From positions 1,684,001 through 1,748,000 of the forward strand of contig NZ_JAUTBJ010000002.1 of the NCBI RefSeq assembly GCF_030819175.1: DNA of 64,000 nt, given 5' to 3'. The notes under the pieces are model-generated. The model ran no database searches, was not told the DNA's origin, and saw only the letters and a list, made by a program, of their open reading frames with translations. A program made the translations under genes and the position numbers. This DNA comes from Sphingomonas sp. SORGH_AS_0879. GTDB lineage: Bacteria > Pseudomonadota > Alphaproteobacteria > Sphingomonadales > Sphingomonadaceae. Of the stretch, positions 46,745 to 55,503 are shown piece by piece; the stretch's first letter is position 1; each line of letters opens with the position of its first letter.

Positions 46745-47940
46745 CCAAGGCATTCAAGACGCTCGACGATATGGGTGACGTGTCCGGCAAGCGCGTGCTG
46801 GTCCGCGAGGATCTGAACGTGCCGATGGCCGATGGTCGCGTGACCGACGACACCCGCCTGCGCGCGACGATCGCGACGGTGACCGAACTGGCCGACAGGG
46901 GCGCGATCGTGCTGATCCTCGCCCATTTCGGCCGCCCCAAGGGGCAGCGCAATCCCGACTATTCGCTGGCGATGCTCACCCAGCCCTATAGCGACGTGCT
47001 GGGCCGCCCGGTCCGCTTCATTGAGGATGTCGCGGGCGAGGCGGCGGAAGCGGCGGTCGCGACGCTGAACCCCGGTGATATCGCGATCCTGGAAAACACC
47101 CGCTTCCATGCGGGCGAAGAAAAGAACGATCCAGAACTGGCGGCCTCGATCGCCAAGCTGGGCGACTTCTACGTCAACGACGCCTTTTCGGCGGCGCACC
47201 GTGCGCATGTCTCGACCGAAGGGCTGGCGCGACAGCTTCCGGCGTTCGCGGGCCGCGCGATGGAGGCCGAACTCGACGCGCTGGAAAAGGCGCTGGGCCA
47301 TCCCGAGCATCCGGTCGCGGCGGTGGTCGGCGGGGCCAAGGTCTCGACCAAGCTCGCGGTGCTCAAGCATCTGGTCGGCAAGGTCGATCACCTGATCATC
47401 GGCGGCGGCATGGCCAACACCTTCCTCGCCGCGCGCGGGGTCGATGTGGGCAAGTCGCTGTGCGAGCATGACCTGACCGGCACGGCCGAGGAGATTCTCG
47501 ACGCGGCCGATAAGGCGGGCTGCACCGTGCATCTTCCCTATGACGTGGTGGTCGCCAAGGAGTTCAAGCCCAACCCCGCCACCCGCACCGTCAACGTTCA
47601 TGAGGTCGCGGCGGACGAGATGATCCTCGACCTCGGCCCCAATGCGGTCGAGGCGCTGGGCGATGTGCTGAAGAATTGCCGGACGCTCGTCTGGAACGGC
47701 CCGCTCGGCGCGTTCGAGACGCCGCCCTTCGACATGGCGACCGTCGCGCTCGCCAAGACGGCGGCGGCGCTGACCCAGGATGGCAGCCTCGTCTCGGTCG
47801 CGGGCGGCGGCGATACGGTGGCCGCGCTCAACCAGGCGGGCGTGGGGGCGCAGTTCACCTTCGTCTCGACGGCGGGCGGCGCATTCCTGGAATGGATGGA
47901 GGGGCAGGACCTGCCCGGCGTCGCCGCACTGACGGCCTGA
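46741..47940 (+). CDS. pgk: phosphoglycerate kinase
   Basis: The product is 399 residues from ATG 46741. Motifs present: [11 protein letters not shown] at the N-terminus, LAHFGRPKG, the hinge region [10 protein letters not shown] and the nucleotide-binding [13 protein letters not shown]. The C-terminal [12 protein letters not shown] loop binds ATP. It makes ATP from 1,3-bisphosphoglycerate. The gap-MOSC-pgk unit is probably terminated by the hairpin right after the stop. Confidence 0.97.
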   Translation: MTKAFKTLDDMGDVSGKRVLVREDLNVPMADGRVTDDTRLRATIATVTELADRGAIVLILAHFGRPKGQRNPDYSLAMLTQPYSDVLGRPVRFIEDVAGEAAEAAVATLNPGDIAILENTRFHAGEEKNDPELAASIAKLGDFYVNDAFSAAHRAHVSTEGLARQLPAFAGRAMEAELDALEKALGHPEHPVAAVVGGAKVSTKLAVLKHLVGKVDHLIIGGGMANTFLAARGVDVGKSLCEHDLTGTAEEILDAADKAGCTVHLPYDVVVAKEFKPNPATRTVNVHEVAADEMILDLGPNAVEALGDVLKNCRTLVWNGPLGAFETPPFDMATVALAKTAAALTQDGSLVSVAGGGDTVAALNQAGVGAQFTFVSTAGGAFLEWMEGQDLPGVAALTA

Positions 47941-47947
47941 CCTGTCA

Positions 47948-47973
47948 GTCGCCCCAGCCTTTGCTGGGATGAC
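47948..47973. terminator. hairpin after pgk (repeat-derived)
   Basis: CCCAGC-CTTT-GCTGGG (47953-47968), flanked by GTC and GAC, lies 8 bases after the pgk stop and 10 before the tlpA-like stop. It carries the same core as the palindromes at 43482-43551. It may serve as a terminator for both converging genes, but there is no strong T-run. Confidence 0.5.
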
Positions 47974-47982
47974 GTTTGGACT

Positions 47983-48498
47983 TCAGGACCCCGTCGCCAC
48001 TGGCGGCGGGGTTTCCTGCAACAGGGGCACCAGCAACCGGTTGAGGTCGTCCAGGTCGAACGCCGCCGCCTTGGCGTAGCGAACCCGCCCGGCGCGATCG
48101 ATGATATAGTTGGTCGGCACTGCGCCCAGCGTGTCGTAAGGTCCCCGGATCCGCCGCGCCGACGGGATCGCCATCGCCGCGAATAGCGGTTTCATGCGAT
48201 AGAGCGGCAGCGAATCCTCGGTCGCCACCGCAAAGACCTTCAACCCGTGTCTGGCCTGCGCCCGGTAATATTGGTCGAGCAGCGGCAACTCCGCGCGGCA
48301 CGGCCCGCACCATGTCGCCCAGAAATTCAGCACGACCACCTGCCCGCGCAGATCGGCCAGGCGGACATGCGTGCCGTCGATCAGCGTCAGGTCGAAATCA
48401 GGCGCCATCTCGCCGGCCCTGGGCACCGCCTTGGCCGCGACGCCGGAGGGAAGGACGAGCATCATCGCCGCCAGCCATGCCCAGCCCGTTCGCCGCAT
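47983..48498 (-). CDS. TlpA/ResA-like thiol-disulfide protein
   Basis: The product is 171 residues from ATG 48498, preceded by GGGGAG; the in-frame ATG 48534 is less well placed. An N-terminal hydrophobic segment (WAWLAAMMLVLPSGVAAKA) exports it. The thioredoxin fold carries WCGPC in NFWATWCGPCRAEL and a cis-Pro in GAVPTNYIIDRAG. It probably reduces disulfides in the periplasm, for example in cytochrome c maturation. It converges on pgk and diverges from the antitoxin. Confidence 0.9.
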   Translation of the reverse strand: MRRTGWAWLAAMMLVLPSGVAAKAVPRAGEMAPDFDLTLIDGTHVRLADLRGQVVVLNFWATWCGPCRAELPLLDQYYRAQARHGLKVFAVATEDSLPLYRMKPLFAAMAIPSARRIRGPYDTLGAVPTNYIIDRAGRVRYAKAAAFDLDDLNRLLVPLLQETPPPVATGS

Positions 48499-48565
48499 CC
48501 CCGATCTCCCCGCCAGCATGCCGATGGCGAGCATGGCCGTCGCGGCGGGCCAGCGTCAAGAGTGC

Positions 48566-48601
48566 TTGATCCGACGTGTCGGACTTGCTACGTTGAACAC
48601 G
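48566..48601 (+). promoter_or_regulatory. candidate promoter/operator of the toxin-antitoxin pair
   Basis: TTGATC (48566-48571) and TACGTT (48589-48594) are separated by 17 bases and precede the antitoxin ATG by 25. CGTGT (48575-48579) and ACACG (48597-48601) form a dyad overlapping the -10 region. This suits an autoregulated TA promoter, but it is not tested against background. Confidence 0.35.
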
Positions 48602-48619
48602 TTAAACGAAGGAGTGGTG

Positions 48620-48850
48620 ATGCTCGGCGTCCGTCTCGACACCGAATTGGAGCAGCGGCTGGCCGCCGTCGCGCGCACCCAGGGGCGCAGCAAGAGCGAC
48701 ATCGCGCGCGAAGCGGTGCGGCGTTACGTCGACCTGCACGACGAGGCCTATCGCCGCGAGGCGCGCCGCCAGTCGACCCGCGCGTCGAAGCGCGACACAC
48801 CGGAGGATTTCGCCTTCTGGAATCAACTGGCCCAGGAAGCGGGCGCGTGA
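48620..48850 (+). CDS. ribbon-helix-helix antitoxin
   Basis: The product is 76 residues from ATG 48620, behind GAAGGAG. The first strand and helices are GVRLDTELEQRLAAVARTQGRSKSDIAREAV, a standard RHH DNA-binding domain. The Arg-rich C-terminus (EARRQSTRASK) and TPEDFAFWNQLAQEAG would wrap the toxin. It overlaps the toxin by four bases, as is usual for PemI/MazE-type pairs. Confidence 0.85.
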   Translation: MLGVRLDTELEQRLAAVARTQGRSKSDIAREAVRRYVDLHDEAYRREARRQSTRASKRDTPEDFAFWNQLAQEAGA

Positions 48851-49173
48851 AAATCGCGCATGCCGCCATCGTCCTCGCCACGACGGGGGAGGGGAACGAT
48901 CACCGCCCGTTCCTGGTTGTCCAGTCCGATCTCTATAACGAGACGCACAACACCATCACGGTCTGTCCGATGACCTCCGTGGTGGGGGGAGAGGCGCTGT
49001 TCCGCGTCGCCTTCTCGCCGCGCGAACATACCGGCCTGACGGTGGAGTGCGAGGTGCAGGTGGACAAGATCCTGTCCATCCCGCGCAACGGCATCGTCAA
49101 GATCCTCGGCCATGCTTCGCCCACCCGGATGGAGCAGGTCGATCAGGCGCTGCGCCGCTGGTTGATGCTCTGA
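48847..49173 (+). CDS. PemK/MazF-family toxin
   Basis: The product is 108 residues from GTG 48847. Family features are RPFLVVQSDLYNETHNTITVCPMTS (quoted in part: HRPFLVVQSDLYN) and the C-terminal VDKILSIPRNGIVKILGHA. PemK/MazF toxins cleave mRNA or act on related RNA targets and are neutralised by the cognate antitoxin. The downstream gap to fba is 38 bases, so co-transcription with fba cannot be excluded. Confidence 0.85.
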   Translation: MKIAHAAIVLATTGEGNDHRPFLVVQSDLYNETHNTITVCPMTSVVGGEALFRVAFSPREHTGLTVECEVQVDKILSIPRNGIVKILGHASPTRMEQVDQALRRWLML

Positions 49174-49211
49174 CATTCGTTTCGAACCAAAGACCAATCC
49201 GGAGAGACCGC

Positions 49212-50120
49212 ATGACCCCGACCGTGAAGGCCATTCTCGACAAATATGAGGGCACGCCCGCCGCCGTGAAGGCCAATCTGGCGCGCATCCTGATGCAGGG
49301 GAAGCTGGGCGGCACCGGCAAGCTGATCATCCTGCCGGTCGACCAGGGTTTCGAACATGGCCCGGCGCGCAGCTTCGCGGTCAACCCGCCCGCCTATGAC
49401 CCGCATTACCATTTTCAACTGGCGATCGATGCCGGGCTGTCGGCCTATGCCGCGCCGCTGGGGATGCTGGAGGCGGGGGCCGACACCTTTGCCGGGCAGA
49501 TTCCGACGATCCTGAAGATCAACAGTTCGAACAGTTGGGGCACCTCGATCACCCAGGCGGTGACGGGCAGCGTGCAGGATGCGGTGCGGCTGGGTTGCGC
49601 GGCGATCGGCTTCACCATCTATCCGGGGTCTGACGGTATTTTCGACGCGATGGACCAGATCGCGATCCTGTCCGCCGAAGCGCGCGAGGCCGGCCTCGCC
49701 ACCGTGATCTGGAGTTACCCGCGCGGCGGCAAGCTGACCAAGGACGGCGAACTGGCGCTCGATGTCGGGGCCTATGCCGCGCATATGGCGGCGCTGCTGG
49801 GGGCGCACATCATCAAGGTGAAGCTGCCCAGCGACCATATCGAACAGGCCGAGGCGAAGTCCGCCTATGAGGGGACCGACTGGTCCAACCAGGCCGATCG
49901 CGTTCGCCATGTCGTCCAGTCGAGCTTCGCGGGCCGCCGCATCGTCGTCTTTTCGGGCGGCGCGGCCAAGGGCGCGGATGCCGTCTTTCAGGATGCGCGC
50001 GATATCCGTGACGGTGGCGGCAACGGCTCGATCATCGGCCGCAATACTTTCCAGCGTCCGCGCGACGCGGCGCTGGCGATGCTCGACAAGCTGATCGCGA
50101 TCTACAAGAACGAGGAATAA
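49212..50120 (+). CDS. class I fructose-bisphosphate aldolase (DhnA type)
   Basis: The product is 302 residues from ATG 49212, behind GGAGAG. The TIM barrel shows ILPVDQGFEHGP near the N-terminus, TVIWSYPRGGK, IIKVKLPSDH with the Schiff-base Lys, and IVVFSGGAAKGAD. The enzyme interconverts fructose 1,6-bisphosphate with two trioses. It lies in the same direction as gap and pgk but is separated from them by the tlpA-like gene and a toxin-antitoxin pair. Confidence 0.94.
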   Translation: MTPTVKAILDKYEGTPAAVKANLARILMQGKLGGTGKLIILPVDQGFEHGPARSFAVNPPAYDPHYHFQLAIDAGLSAYAAPLGMLEAGADTFAGQIPTILKINSSNSWGTSITQAVTGSVQDAVRLGCAAIGFTIYPGSDGIFDAMDQIAILSAEAREAGLATVIWSYPRGGKLTKDGELALDVGAYAAHMAALLGAHIIKVKLPSDHIEQAEAKSAYEGTDWSNQADRVRHVVQSSFAGRRIVVFSGGAAKGADAVFQDARDIRDGGGNGSIIGRNTFQRPRDAALAMLDKLIAIYKNEE

Positions 50121-50133
50121 GTTCTTGCAGGGC

Positions 50134-50165
50134 TGGGCGTTTCGGTTGGGGAACCGGGACGCCCA
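50134..50165 (+). terminator. strong hairpin after fba
   Basis: A 14-pair stem with two G-T pairs, TGGGCGTTTCGGTT at 50134-50147 with AACCGGGACGCCCA at 50152-50165, closes on a GGGG loop 14 bases after the fba stop. It is followed by a weak T stretch (ATCCTT). It likely ends the fba transcript. The sequence to the ThiE start holds no TPP riboswitch pattern. Confidence 0.65.
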
Positions 50166-50223
50166 ATCCTTCCCGCCGCCGTCACAGGTGACGGGGCGTG
50201 CGTCAGGCGCTAGGGAAGGCGGC

Positions 50224-50907
50224 ATGACGCTTGATGACGATCCTCTCGGCCCGCTCGATCCCGAATTCGCCACCGCCTTTGTACGGGACATGCGACGGCC
50301 GCCCTGCCAGCTTTACCTGATCTCGCCGCTCGACGTGACCGGCGGTTTCGCGGACCGGCTGGCGCGCGCGCTCGATGCCGGGCCCGTCGCGGCCTTCCAG
50401 TACCGCGTGAAGGACATGGACCAGCACGCCGCCGCCAAGCTGGCCGAGCCGCTCCAGCGCATCTGCGTCGACCGTGAGGTGGCGTTCATCGTCAACGACA
50501 GCATCAGCCTCGCCAAGCGGCTGGGCGCGGACGGTGTGCATCTGGGCCAGGAGGACGGCGACTCCCGCGAGGCGCGCGACGTGCTGGGCCCGTCGGTCCA
50601 GATCGGCGTGACCTGTCACGACAGCCGTCATCTGGCGATGGAGGCCGGGGAGGCGGGGGCGGATTATGTCGCCTTCGGTGCCTTTTATCCGACGACGACC
50701 AAGGAGACCAAGCATCGCGCCGAACCCGTGGTGCTGTCCTGGTGGTCGACCCTGTTCGAACTCCCCTGCGTCGCGATTGGCGGGATCACGCCCGACAATG
50801 CCGGAACGCTGGTCAAGGCGGGCGCGGACTTCCTGGCGGTGTCGGGCGCGGTGTGGAACGGCGACGAGGCGGCGGCGGTCAAGGCCTTTGCCGAGGTATT
50901 GAAGTAG
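50224..50907 (+). CDS. thiamine phosphate synthase-like protein
   Basis: The product is 227 residues from ATG 50224. ThiE features are FIVNDSISLAKRLGADGVHL, GVHLGQEDGDSREARDVLG, IGVTCHDS, YVAFGAFYPTTTKET and CVAIGGITPDNAG. The family couples hydroxymethylpyrimidine-PP with thiazole phosphate. It has an N-terminal extension of about 25 residues before the core. No other thiamine genes are near, and a ThiE-like paralogue of another role is possible. Confidence 0.88.
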   Translation: MTLDDDPLGPLDPEFATAFVRDMRRPPCQLYLISPLDVTGGFADRLARALDAGPVAAFQYRVKDMDQHAAAKLAEPLQRICVDREVAFIVNDSISLAKRLGADGVHLGQEDGDSREARDVLGPSVQIGVTCHDSRHLAMEAGEAGADYVAFGAFYPTTTKETKHRAEPVVLSWWSTLFELPCVAIGGITPDNAGTLVKAGADFLAVSGAVWNGDEAAAVKAFAEVLK

Positions 50908-51150
50908 GGCGCTCCGACAGGGGCATGGCGATCACCTCGCCATTCCATCCATTAGGCTGTGCCGCCATTCCAACATGCTCTTCTTTTCCCCCGCTCCTCA
51001 TAGAGGGGAATAAGGAGCCGCATGAATGTCGATTGGCCCTACGCCCTGCGTGAGCCCGCCGGTATGATCGCCTATCCGTTGCGCATCGGAAACAAGCGTC
51101 CTTCGCCTGCGTTCAACAGACAGGCTACGAACGACGCGGAGGAGCGGCGC

Positions 51151-51339
51151 ATGAAAAGACTGGCGATCGCCCTGGGGACGGGGGTAGCCATGGCATTGGT
51201 GGCGGTGGCGACGCATCCCACCCCCGCACCCGCCTATCCGATCGAGCCCGGCAGGGGTGCGGCGTCGCCGAGCGGCGTTGGCGCGCCCCCCGCAAGCGCG
51301 ATCACGCCACCGGGCAAGCACAAAGTGCCGCAGGAATGA
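51151..51339 (+). CDS. small secreted protein
   Basis: The product is 62 residues from ATG 51151, preceded by GGAGG; the frame is open upstream to 51022 but that part lacks a good ribosome site. MKRLAIALGTGVAMALVAVA is a signal or anchor segment, followed by a Pro/Ala-rich tail (PTPAPAYPIEPGRGA). The stop overlaps the M23 start by four bases. Function is unknown, possibly linked to the cell-wall peptidase. Confidence 0.6.
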   Translation: MKRLAIALGTGVAMALVAVATHPTPAPAYPIEPGRGAASPSGVGAPPASAITPPGKHKVPQE

Positions 51340-51947
51340 GGCGAAGCGGGGGCAGGGGCCCGCTGTCGCGTTTCGGCTGGGTGATGCTGGGCCTGATCGT
51401 GGTCGGGGTCGGCGGGTTTCTGTCGATGCTGTCCGTCGGCTCGGGCGATGTCGTGGTGCCCGAAGCACAGGCGCCTGCCTCCGGGGGCGTGACGGGCGGC
51501 GCGGCGGCGCTCATCATGCCGATCGCCGACTATCCGGTGGCCTCGCTCCGCCACGACTGGGGCGACCCGCGCGAAGGCGGCGAGCGCCGGCATCGAGGGA
51601 TCGACCTGATGGCACCGGGCGGCACCCCGGTCGTGGCGGCGCTTCCGGGCACGGTCGAGAAGCTGTTCGACAGCGCGCGGGGCGGCCATACGCTCTATAT
51701 CCGCTCGCTCGACCGGCGCTGGAGCCTCTATTACGCGCATCTGAAAAGCTATGCGCCAGGCCTGACCGAGGGGCAGCGCGTCGCGCAGGGGCAGGTGGTC
51801 GGCTATGTCGGGGATACCGGCAATGCGGGCGCGGGCAACACCCATCTCCATTTCGGGGTCAGTTGGATGCGCGCCGGGGATGACTGGTATCAGGGCGAGC
51901 CGGTCGATCCCTATCCGCTGCTTGCCGGAAAGACCGCTTCAAGCTAA
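51336..51947 (+). CDS. M23-family peptidase (LytM-like)
   Basis: The product is 203 residues from ATG 51336. An N-terminal anchor (GWVMLGLIVVGVGGFLSML) leads to the M23 domain, with HRGIDLMAPGG (zinc His and Asp) and HLHFG near the C-terminus. YVGDTGNAGAGNTHL is a family stretch. It acts on peptidoglycan crossbridges outside the inner membrane, or regulates an amidase if inactive. Zn ligands appear present. It is coupled to the preceding small secreted protein. Confidence 0.9.
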   Translation: MRRSGGRGPLSRFGWVMLGLIVVGVGGFLSMLSVGSGDVVVPEAQAPASGGVTGGAAALIMPIADYPVASLRHDWGDPREGGERRHRGIDLMAPGGTPVVAALPGTVEKLFDSARGGHTLYIRSLDRRWSLYYAHLKSYAPGLTEGQRVAQGQVVGYVGDTGNAGAGNTHLHFGVSWMRAGDDWYQGEPVDPYPLLAGKTASS

Positions 51948-52020
51948 AGCAGCGTCCACGGACCGCCGGGCTGCGTCACCGCCCCGGCATCCTTCGCTCT
52001 TTCCAGCAGGTTGAAGACCC

Positions 52021-52584
52021 ATGAAGATCAGCGGCGTGGACATTCGTCCCGGCAACATCATCGAGTATGAAGGCGGCATCTGGCGCGCCGTGAAGATTCA
52101 GCATACCCAGCCCGGCAAGGGCGGTGCGTATATGCAGGTCGAGATGAAGAACCTCATCGACGGCCGCAAGACGAACGTCCGCTTCCGCTCCGCCGAGACG
52201 GTCGAGCGCGTCCGCCTGGACACCAAGGACTTCCAGTTCCTGTTCGCCGAGGGTGACGACCTGACCTTCATGGACAAGGAAACCTATGAGCAGATTACGC
52301 TGCCGCGGGACCTGCTGGGCGATGCCGCGGCCTTCCTTCAGGACGGCATGGACGTGGTGATGGAACTGCATGAGGAGCGTCCGATCTCGGTCCAGCTTCC
52401 CGACCAGATCGAAGCCACCATCGTCGAGGCCGACGCCGTGGTGAAGGGGCAGACCGCCTCGTCGTCGTACAAGCCCGCCATCCTCGACAATGGCGTGCGC
52501 GTGATGGTGCCGCCGCACATCGCCAGCGGCGTGCGCATCGTCGTCGACGTGTACGAACAGACCTACGTCCGCCGCGCGGACTAA
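52021..52584 (+). CDS. efp: elongation factor P
   Basis: The product is 187 residues with the three EF-P domains. The domain I loop is [12 protein letters not shown], with K33 at the tip that is modified in many bacteria. Domain II has [13 protein letters not shown] and domain III has [23 protein letters not shown] relieves ribosome stalling at poly-proline. It is followed by a strong intrinsic terminator and is probably monocistronic. Confidence 0.97.
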   Translation: MKISGVDIRPGNIIEYEGGIWRAVKIQHTQPGKGGAYMQVEMKNLIDGRKTNVRFRSAETVERVRLDTKDFQFLFAEGDDLTFMDKETYEQITLPRDLLGDAAAFLQDGMDVVMELHEERPISVQLPDQIEATIVEADAVVKGQTASSSYKPAILDNGVRVMVPPHIASGVRIVVDVYEQTYVRRAD

Positions 52585-52592
52585 TCGGTATC

Positions 52593-52635
52593 GGCGGATG
52601 ACCGGCGCGACAGACGCGCGACCCAGTCATCCGCC
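52593..52635. repeat. long inverted repeat after efp
   Basis: GGCGGATGAC at 52593-52602 and GTCATCCGCC at 52626-52635 are perfect 10-base inverted copies, separated by 23 bases, directly after the efp stop. They lie just before the intrinsic terminator and may add to it or be a separate signal. Confidence 0.5.
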
Positions 52636-52640
52636 GCCCC

Positions 52641-52667
52641 GGCCCGTCGTTCGCGGCGGGCCTTTTC
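52641..52667 (+). terminator. intrinsic terminator of efp
   Basis: GGCCCGTCG-TTCG-CGGCGGGCC (52641-52662) forms a 9-pair stem (one G-T) on a stable TTCG loop and is followed by TTTTC. This is the clearest rho-independent terminator in the window. Confidence 0.85.
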
Positions 52668-52712
52668 ATTATAGCGCCGTGGAGATGCAGCGGCGCGATC
52701 GAAAGGACGATC

Positions 52713-53525
52713 ATGGCCTCGCACTCCGGGCTTCTCACCATCATGGAACGCGCCGCGCGCAAGGCCGCCCCGCGTCTCCGCCGCGACTTCAACGAGGTTC
52801 AGCACCTCCAGGTCAGCCGCAAGGGCCCCGCCGACTTCGTGTCGATGGCGGACAAGCGTGCCGAGGAAACCGTCTTCGAGGAATTGAAGAAGGCGCGCCC
52901 CGACTGGAACTTCCTGATGGAAGAGGCTGGCGAGATCAAAGGCGATCCGTCCAAGCCACGCTTCATCATCGATCCGCTCGACGGCACCTCCAACTTCCTG
53001 CACGGCATCCCGCACTTCGCCATCTCGATCGCGGTCGAGGAGCAGTTGCCGAGCGGCAAGCGCGAAGTGACCACCGGCCTGATCTACCAGCCGCTGACCG
53101 ACGAAAGCTTCTGGGCCGAAAAGGGCCGGGGCGCGTGGTTGCAGGACGGTCGTCTGCGCGTGTCGTCGCGCCGCGATCTGTCGGAAGCGCTGATCTCGAC
53201 CGGCATCCCCTTCCTGGGGCACGGCGATTTCGTCCAGTGGAGTCGCATTTTCGGTGCGATCGCGCCGCAGGTCGCCGGTATCCGCCGCTTCGGCTCGGCC
53301 GCGCTCGACCTCGCCTGGGTCGCGGCGGGCCGCTATGACGGTTTCTGGGAGTCCGGCCTGAAGCCCTGGGACGCAGCGGCGGGCATGCTGCTGGTGCGAG
53401 AAGCGGGCGGTTTCGTCAGCGACTTCCGGGGCAGCGACAAGTCGCTCGAGCGTGGTGAGTATCTGGCCGCCAACGAGGGGCTGCATTCCAAGCTGCACAA
53501 GCTGCTGGCCAACGCGCTGCGCTGA
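52713..53525 (+). CDS. suhB: inositol monophosphatase family protein
   Basis: The product is 270 residues from ATG 52713. The metal-binding motifs are EEAGE near residue 71, IDPLDGTSNFLHG near 89-102, and PWDAAAGMLLVREAGG near 213-228. SuhB-type proteins hydrolyse inositol phosphate and in enterobacteria bind transcription complexes. Bacterial paralogues can act on other sugar phosphates. It is followed by a symmetric inverted repeat that may end it, ahead of the nuo operon. Confidence 0.9.
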   Translation: MASHSGLLTIMERAARKAAPRLRRDFNEVQHLQVSRKGPADFVSMADKRAEETVFEELKKARPDWNFLMEEAGEIKGDPSKPRFIIDPLDGTSNFLHGIPHFAISIAVEEQLPSGKREVTTGLIYQPLTDESFWAEKGRGAWLQDGRLRVSSRRDLSEALISTGIPFLGHGDFVQWSRIFGAIAPQVAGIRRFGSAALDLAWVAAGRYDGFWESGLKPWDAAAGMLLVREAGGFVSDFRGSDKSLERGEYLAANEGLHSKLHKLLANALR

Positions 53526-53539
53526 GATTTCGAGGGGAT

Positions 53540-53572
53540 TTGAACGCAATCGCGTGCAGCTATTGCGTTCAA
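53540..53572. repeat. 11-base inverted repeat between suhB and nuo
   Basis: TTGAACGCAAT at 53540-53550 and ATTGCGTTCAA at 53562-53572 are perfect inverted copies separated by 11 bases. There is no T-run after it, so it may be a regulatory site or a factor-dependent stop rather than an intrinsic terminator. No gene is seen in 53526-53720. Confidence 0.55.
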
Positions 53573-53720
53573 GCCTTTCAAATACCATCTGAAAATCTGT
53601 CCGATGGGGTGAATGGCACGGTTCAGTTGCGATTCATTCTCATGCCTCCGCTGACTTGCTCCGGCGGGTTCATCGGCCTAAAGCCATCCGCATCCAGTTC
53701 CGCATCTGCGAGAGAAAAAC

Positions 53721-54095
53721 TTGGTCGATCTGTCGCAATATCTGCCGATCCTCCTGTTCCTGGGCGTTGCCCTGGTTCTGTCGACGGCCTTCGTGTTTCT
53801 GCCGATGCTGGTCGCGCGCCTGACGGGTGCGCATCAGCCCAACGAGCAGAAGCTGTCCGAATATGAATGCGGCTTCCCCGCGTTCGAAGACCCGCGCAGC
53901 CAGTTCGACGTGCGTTTCTACCTCGTCGCGATCCTGTTCATCATCTTCGATCTGGAAGCGGCGTTTCTGTACCCCTGGGCGGTGAGTGTGTTCAGCCTCG
54001 GCTGGACCGCCTGGTTTTCGATGATGATCTTCATCGGCGAGCTCGCGCTCGGGCTTGTCTATGCGTGGAAGAAGGGAGCGTTGGATTGGGAGTAA
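53721..54095 (+). CDS. nuoA: NADH-quinone oxidoreductase subunit A
   Basis: The product is 124 residues. Three helices are seen, with the conserved loop [22 protein letters not shown] (quoted in part: [12 protein letters not shown]) that contacts the quinone site. The start is TTG 53721 behind GAGAG. It is the first gene of the complex I operon, 195 bases after suhB. The nuoB TTG lies inside its end (overlap of 10 bases). Confidence 0.96.
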   Translation: MVDLSQYLPILLFLGVALVLSTAFVFLPMLVARLTGAHQPNEQKLSEYECGFPAFEDPRSQFDVRFYLVAILFIIFDLEAAFLYPWAVSVFSLGWTAWFSMMIFIGELALGLVYAWKKGALDWE

Positions 54096-54670
54096 ATCTT
54101 CACTCCGGTCCGGTCGAGTTCAAGCCGCAGGCCCATGGCGGAGTCGTCCATGACGGCCAGGCCGTCATCCAGCCCGATCAGGGCTTTTTCGACGGACTGA
54201 ACGGCGAACTGACCGACAAGGGCTTCCTCGTCACCTCGACCGAGGAACTGTTCCAATGGGCGCGCACCGGCTCGCTCTGGTGGATGACCTTCGGTCTGGC
54301 GTGCTGCGCGGTGGAGATGATCCACGTCAACATGCCGCGTTACGACATGGAGCGTTTCGGTGCCGCGCCGCGCGCGTCGCCGCGCCAGTCGGACGTGATG
54401 ATCGTCGCGGGTACGCTGTGCAACAAGATGGCTCCGGCGCTGCGTCGTGTGTACGACCAGATGTCGAACCCGAAATATGTCATCTCGATGGGTAGCTGCG
54501 CCAATGGCGGCGGCTATTACCATTACAGCTATTCGGTGGTGCGCGGCTGTGACCGGATCGTGCCCGTGGACATCTATGTCCCCGGCTGTCCGCCGACCGC
54601 CGAGGCGTTGCTCTATGGCGTGATGCAGTTGCAGCGGAAGATCCGCCGCGCCGGGAGCATCGAACGGTGA
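54086..54670 (+). CDS. nuoB: NADH-quinone oxidoreductase subunit B
   Basis: The product is 194 residues from TTG 54086, behind GAAGGGAG. The N2 cluster cysteines are in [27 protein letters not shown] and [11 protein letters not shown]. It carries the terminal iron-sulfur cluster next to quinone. It overlaps nuoC by four bases. Confidence 0.97.
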   Translation: MGVNLHSGPVEFKPQAHGGVVHDGQAVIQPDQGFFDGLNGELTDKGFLVTSTEELFQWARTGSLWWMTFGLACCAVEMIHVNMPRYDMERFGAAPRASPRQSDVMIVAGTLCNKMAPALRRVYDQMSNPKYVISMGSCANGGGYYHYSYSVVRGCDRIVPVDIYVPGCPPTAEALLYGVMQLQRKIRRAGSIER

Positions 54671-55503
54671 GGGCGCCCGCTCCCCGCTTCGCCTCGAACG
54701 ACGGCGTGATCGATGCGGCGCGCGCCGCGCTCGGCCCCTGGCTGGTCGATGCGCGCGAGCATGTGGGTGAGGTCGCGCTGATCGTCGATCGTGCGAACCT
54801 CGTGCCCGCCATGATCGCGCTGCGCGACACCAAGGGGCTGGAATATCAGCAGCTCATGGAGATCGCCGGCGTCGACTATCCCGAGCGCGACGAGCGTTTC
54901 GAGGTGGTCTATTGCCTGCTCTCGCTGACCCGCAACCATCGCCTGCATGTCCATGTCTGCGCCGACGAGGACAAGCCTGTGCCGTCGGTGACGGGCCTGT
55001 GGCCGGTCGCGGGCTGGCTGGAGCGTGAGGTCTATGACCTGTACGGCGTGCTGTTCTCGGGCAATAGCGATCTGCGTCGCATCCTGACGGACTATGGCTT
55101 CCGTGGCCATCCGCTCCGCAAAGACTTCCCGCTGACCGGCTATACCGAGTTGCGTTACTCGGAAGAGGAAAAGCGCGTCGTCTATGAGCCGGTGAAGCTG
55201 GCGCAGGACTTCCGCAATTTCGACTTCCAGAGCCCGTGGGAAGGGGCGGAATACGTCCTTCCCGGCGACGAAAAGGGCTCGCAGCCGGAAGGCAAGGGCG
55301 CGCAGACCCCGGCCAGTGCCGATGCGGTGAAGAAGGCCGATGCCGCGCCGGACAAGACCGCGCCGTCGCAGACCGCCGAGACGAAGACCACCGAAAGCCC
55401 CAAGCAGACGGGCGCGGGCGAACCGCATCCGGGCAACAAGGCCGAAGGTAAGCCCCAGAACCCGGACGTCGTGCCGGGCAAGGGTGGAGGACAGAATCAG
55501 TGA
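54667..55503 (+). CDS. nuoC: NADH-quinone oxidoreductase subunit C with a long polar tail
   Basis: The product is 278 residues from GTG 54667 (GTGA junction). The first ~190 residues are the normal NuoC core, including [20 protein letters not shown] and [17 protein letters not shown]. After residue about 197 comes an 80-residue tail of Lys, Pro, Ala, Thr, Gly and Gln ([20 protein letters not shown]). Such a tail is absent from many NuoC proteins, is probably disordered, and is read in frame without a stop. Confidence 0.95.
   Translation: MRAPAPRFASNDGVIDAARAALGPWLVDAREHVGEVALIVDRANLVPAMIALRDTKGLEYQQLMEIAGVDYPERDERFEVVYCLLSLTRNHRLHVHVCADEDKPVPSVTGLWPVAGWLEREVYDLYGVLFSGNSDLRRILTDYGFRGHPLRKDFPLTGYTELRYSEEEKRVVYEPVKLAQDFRNFDFQSPWEGAEYVLPGDEKGSQPEGKGAQTPASADAVKKADAAPDKTAPSQTAETKTTESPKQTGAGEPHPGNKAEGKPQNPDVVPGKGGGQNQ

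Noticed and set aside
50121..50223. possible TPP riboswitch before the ThiE-like gene
   Set aside because: The region holds the fba hairpin, and I see no CTGAGA-type TPP element.
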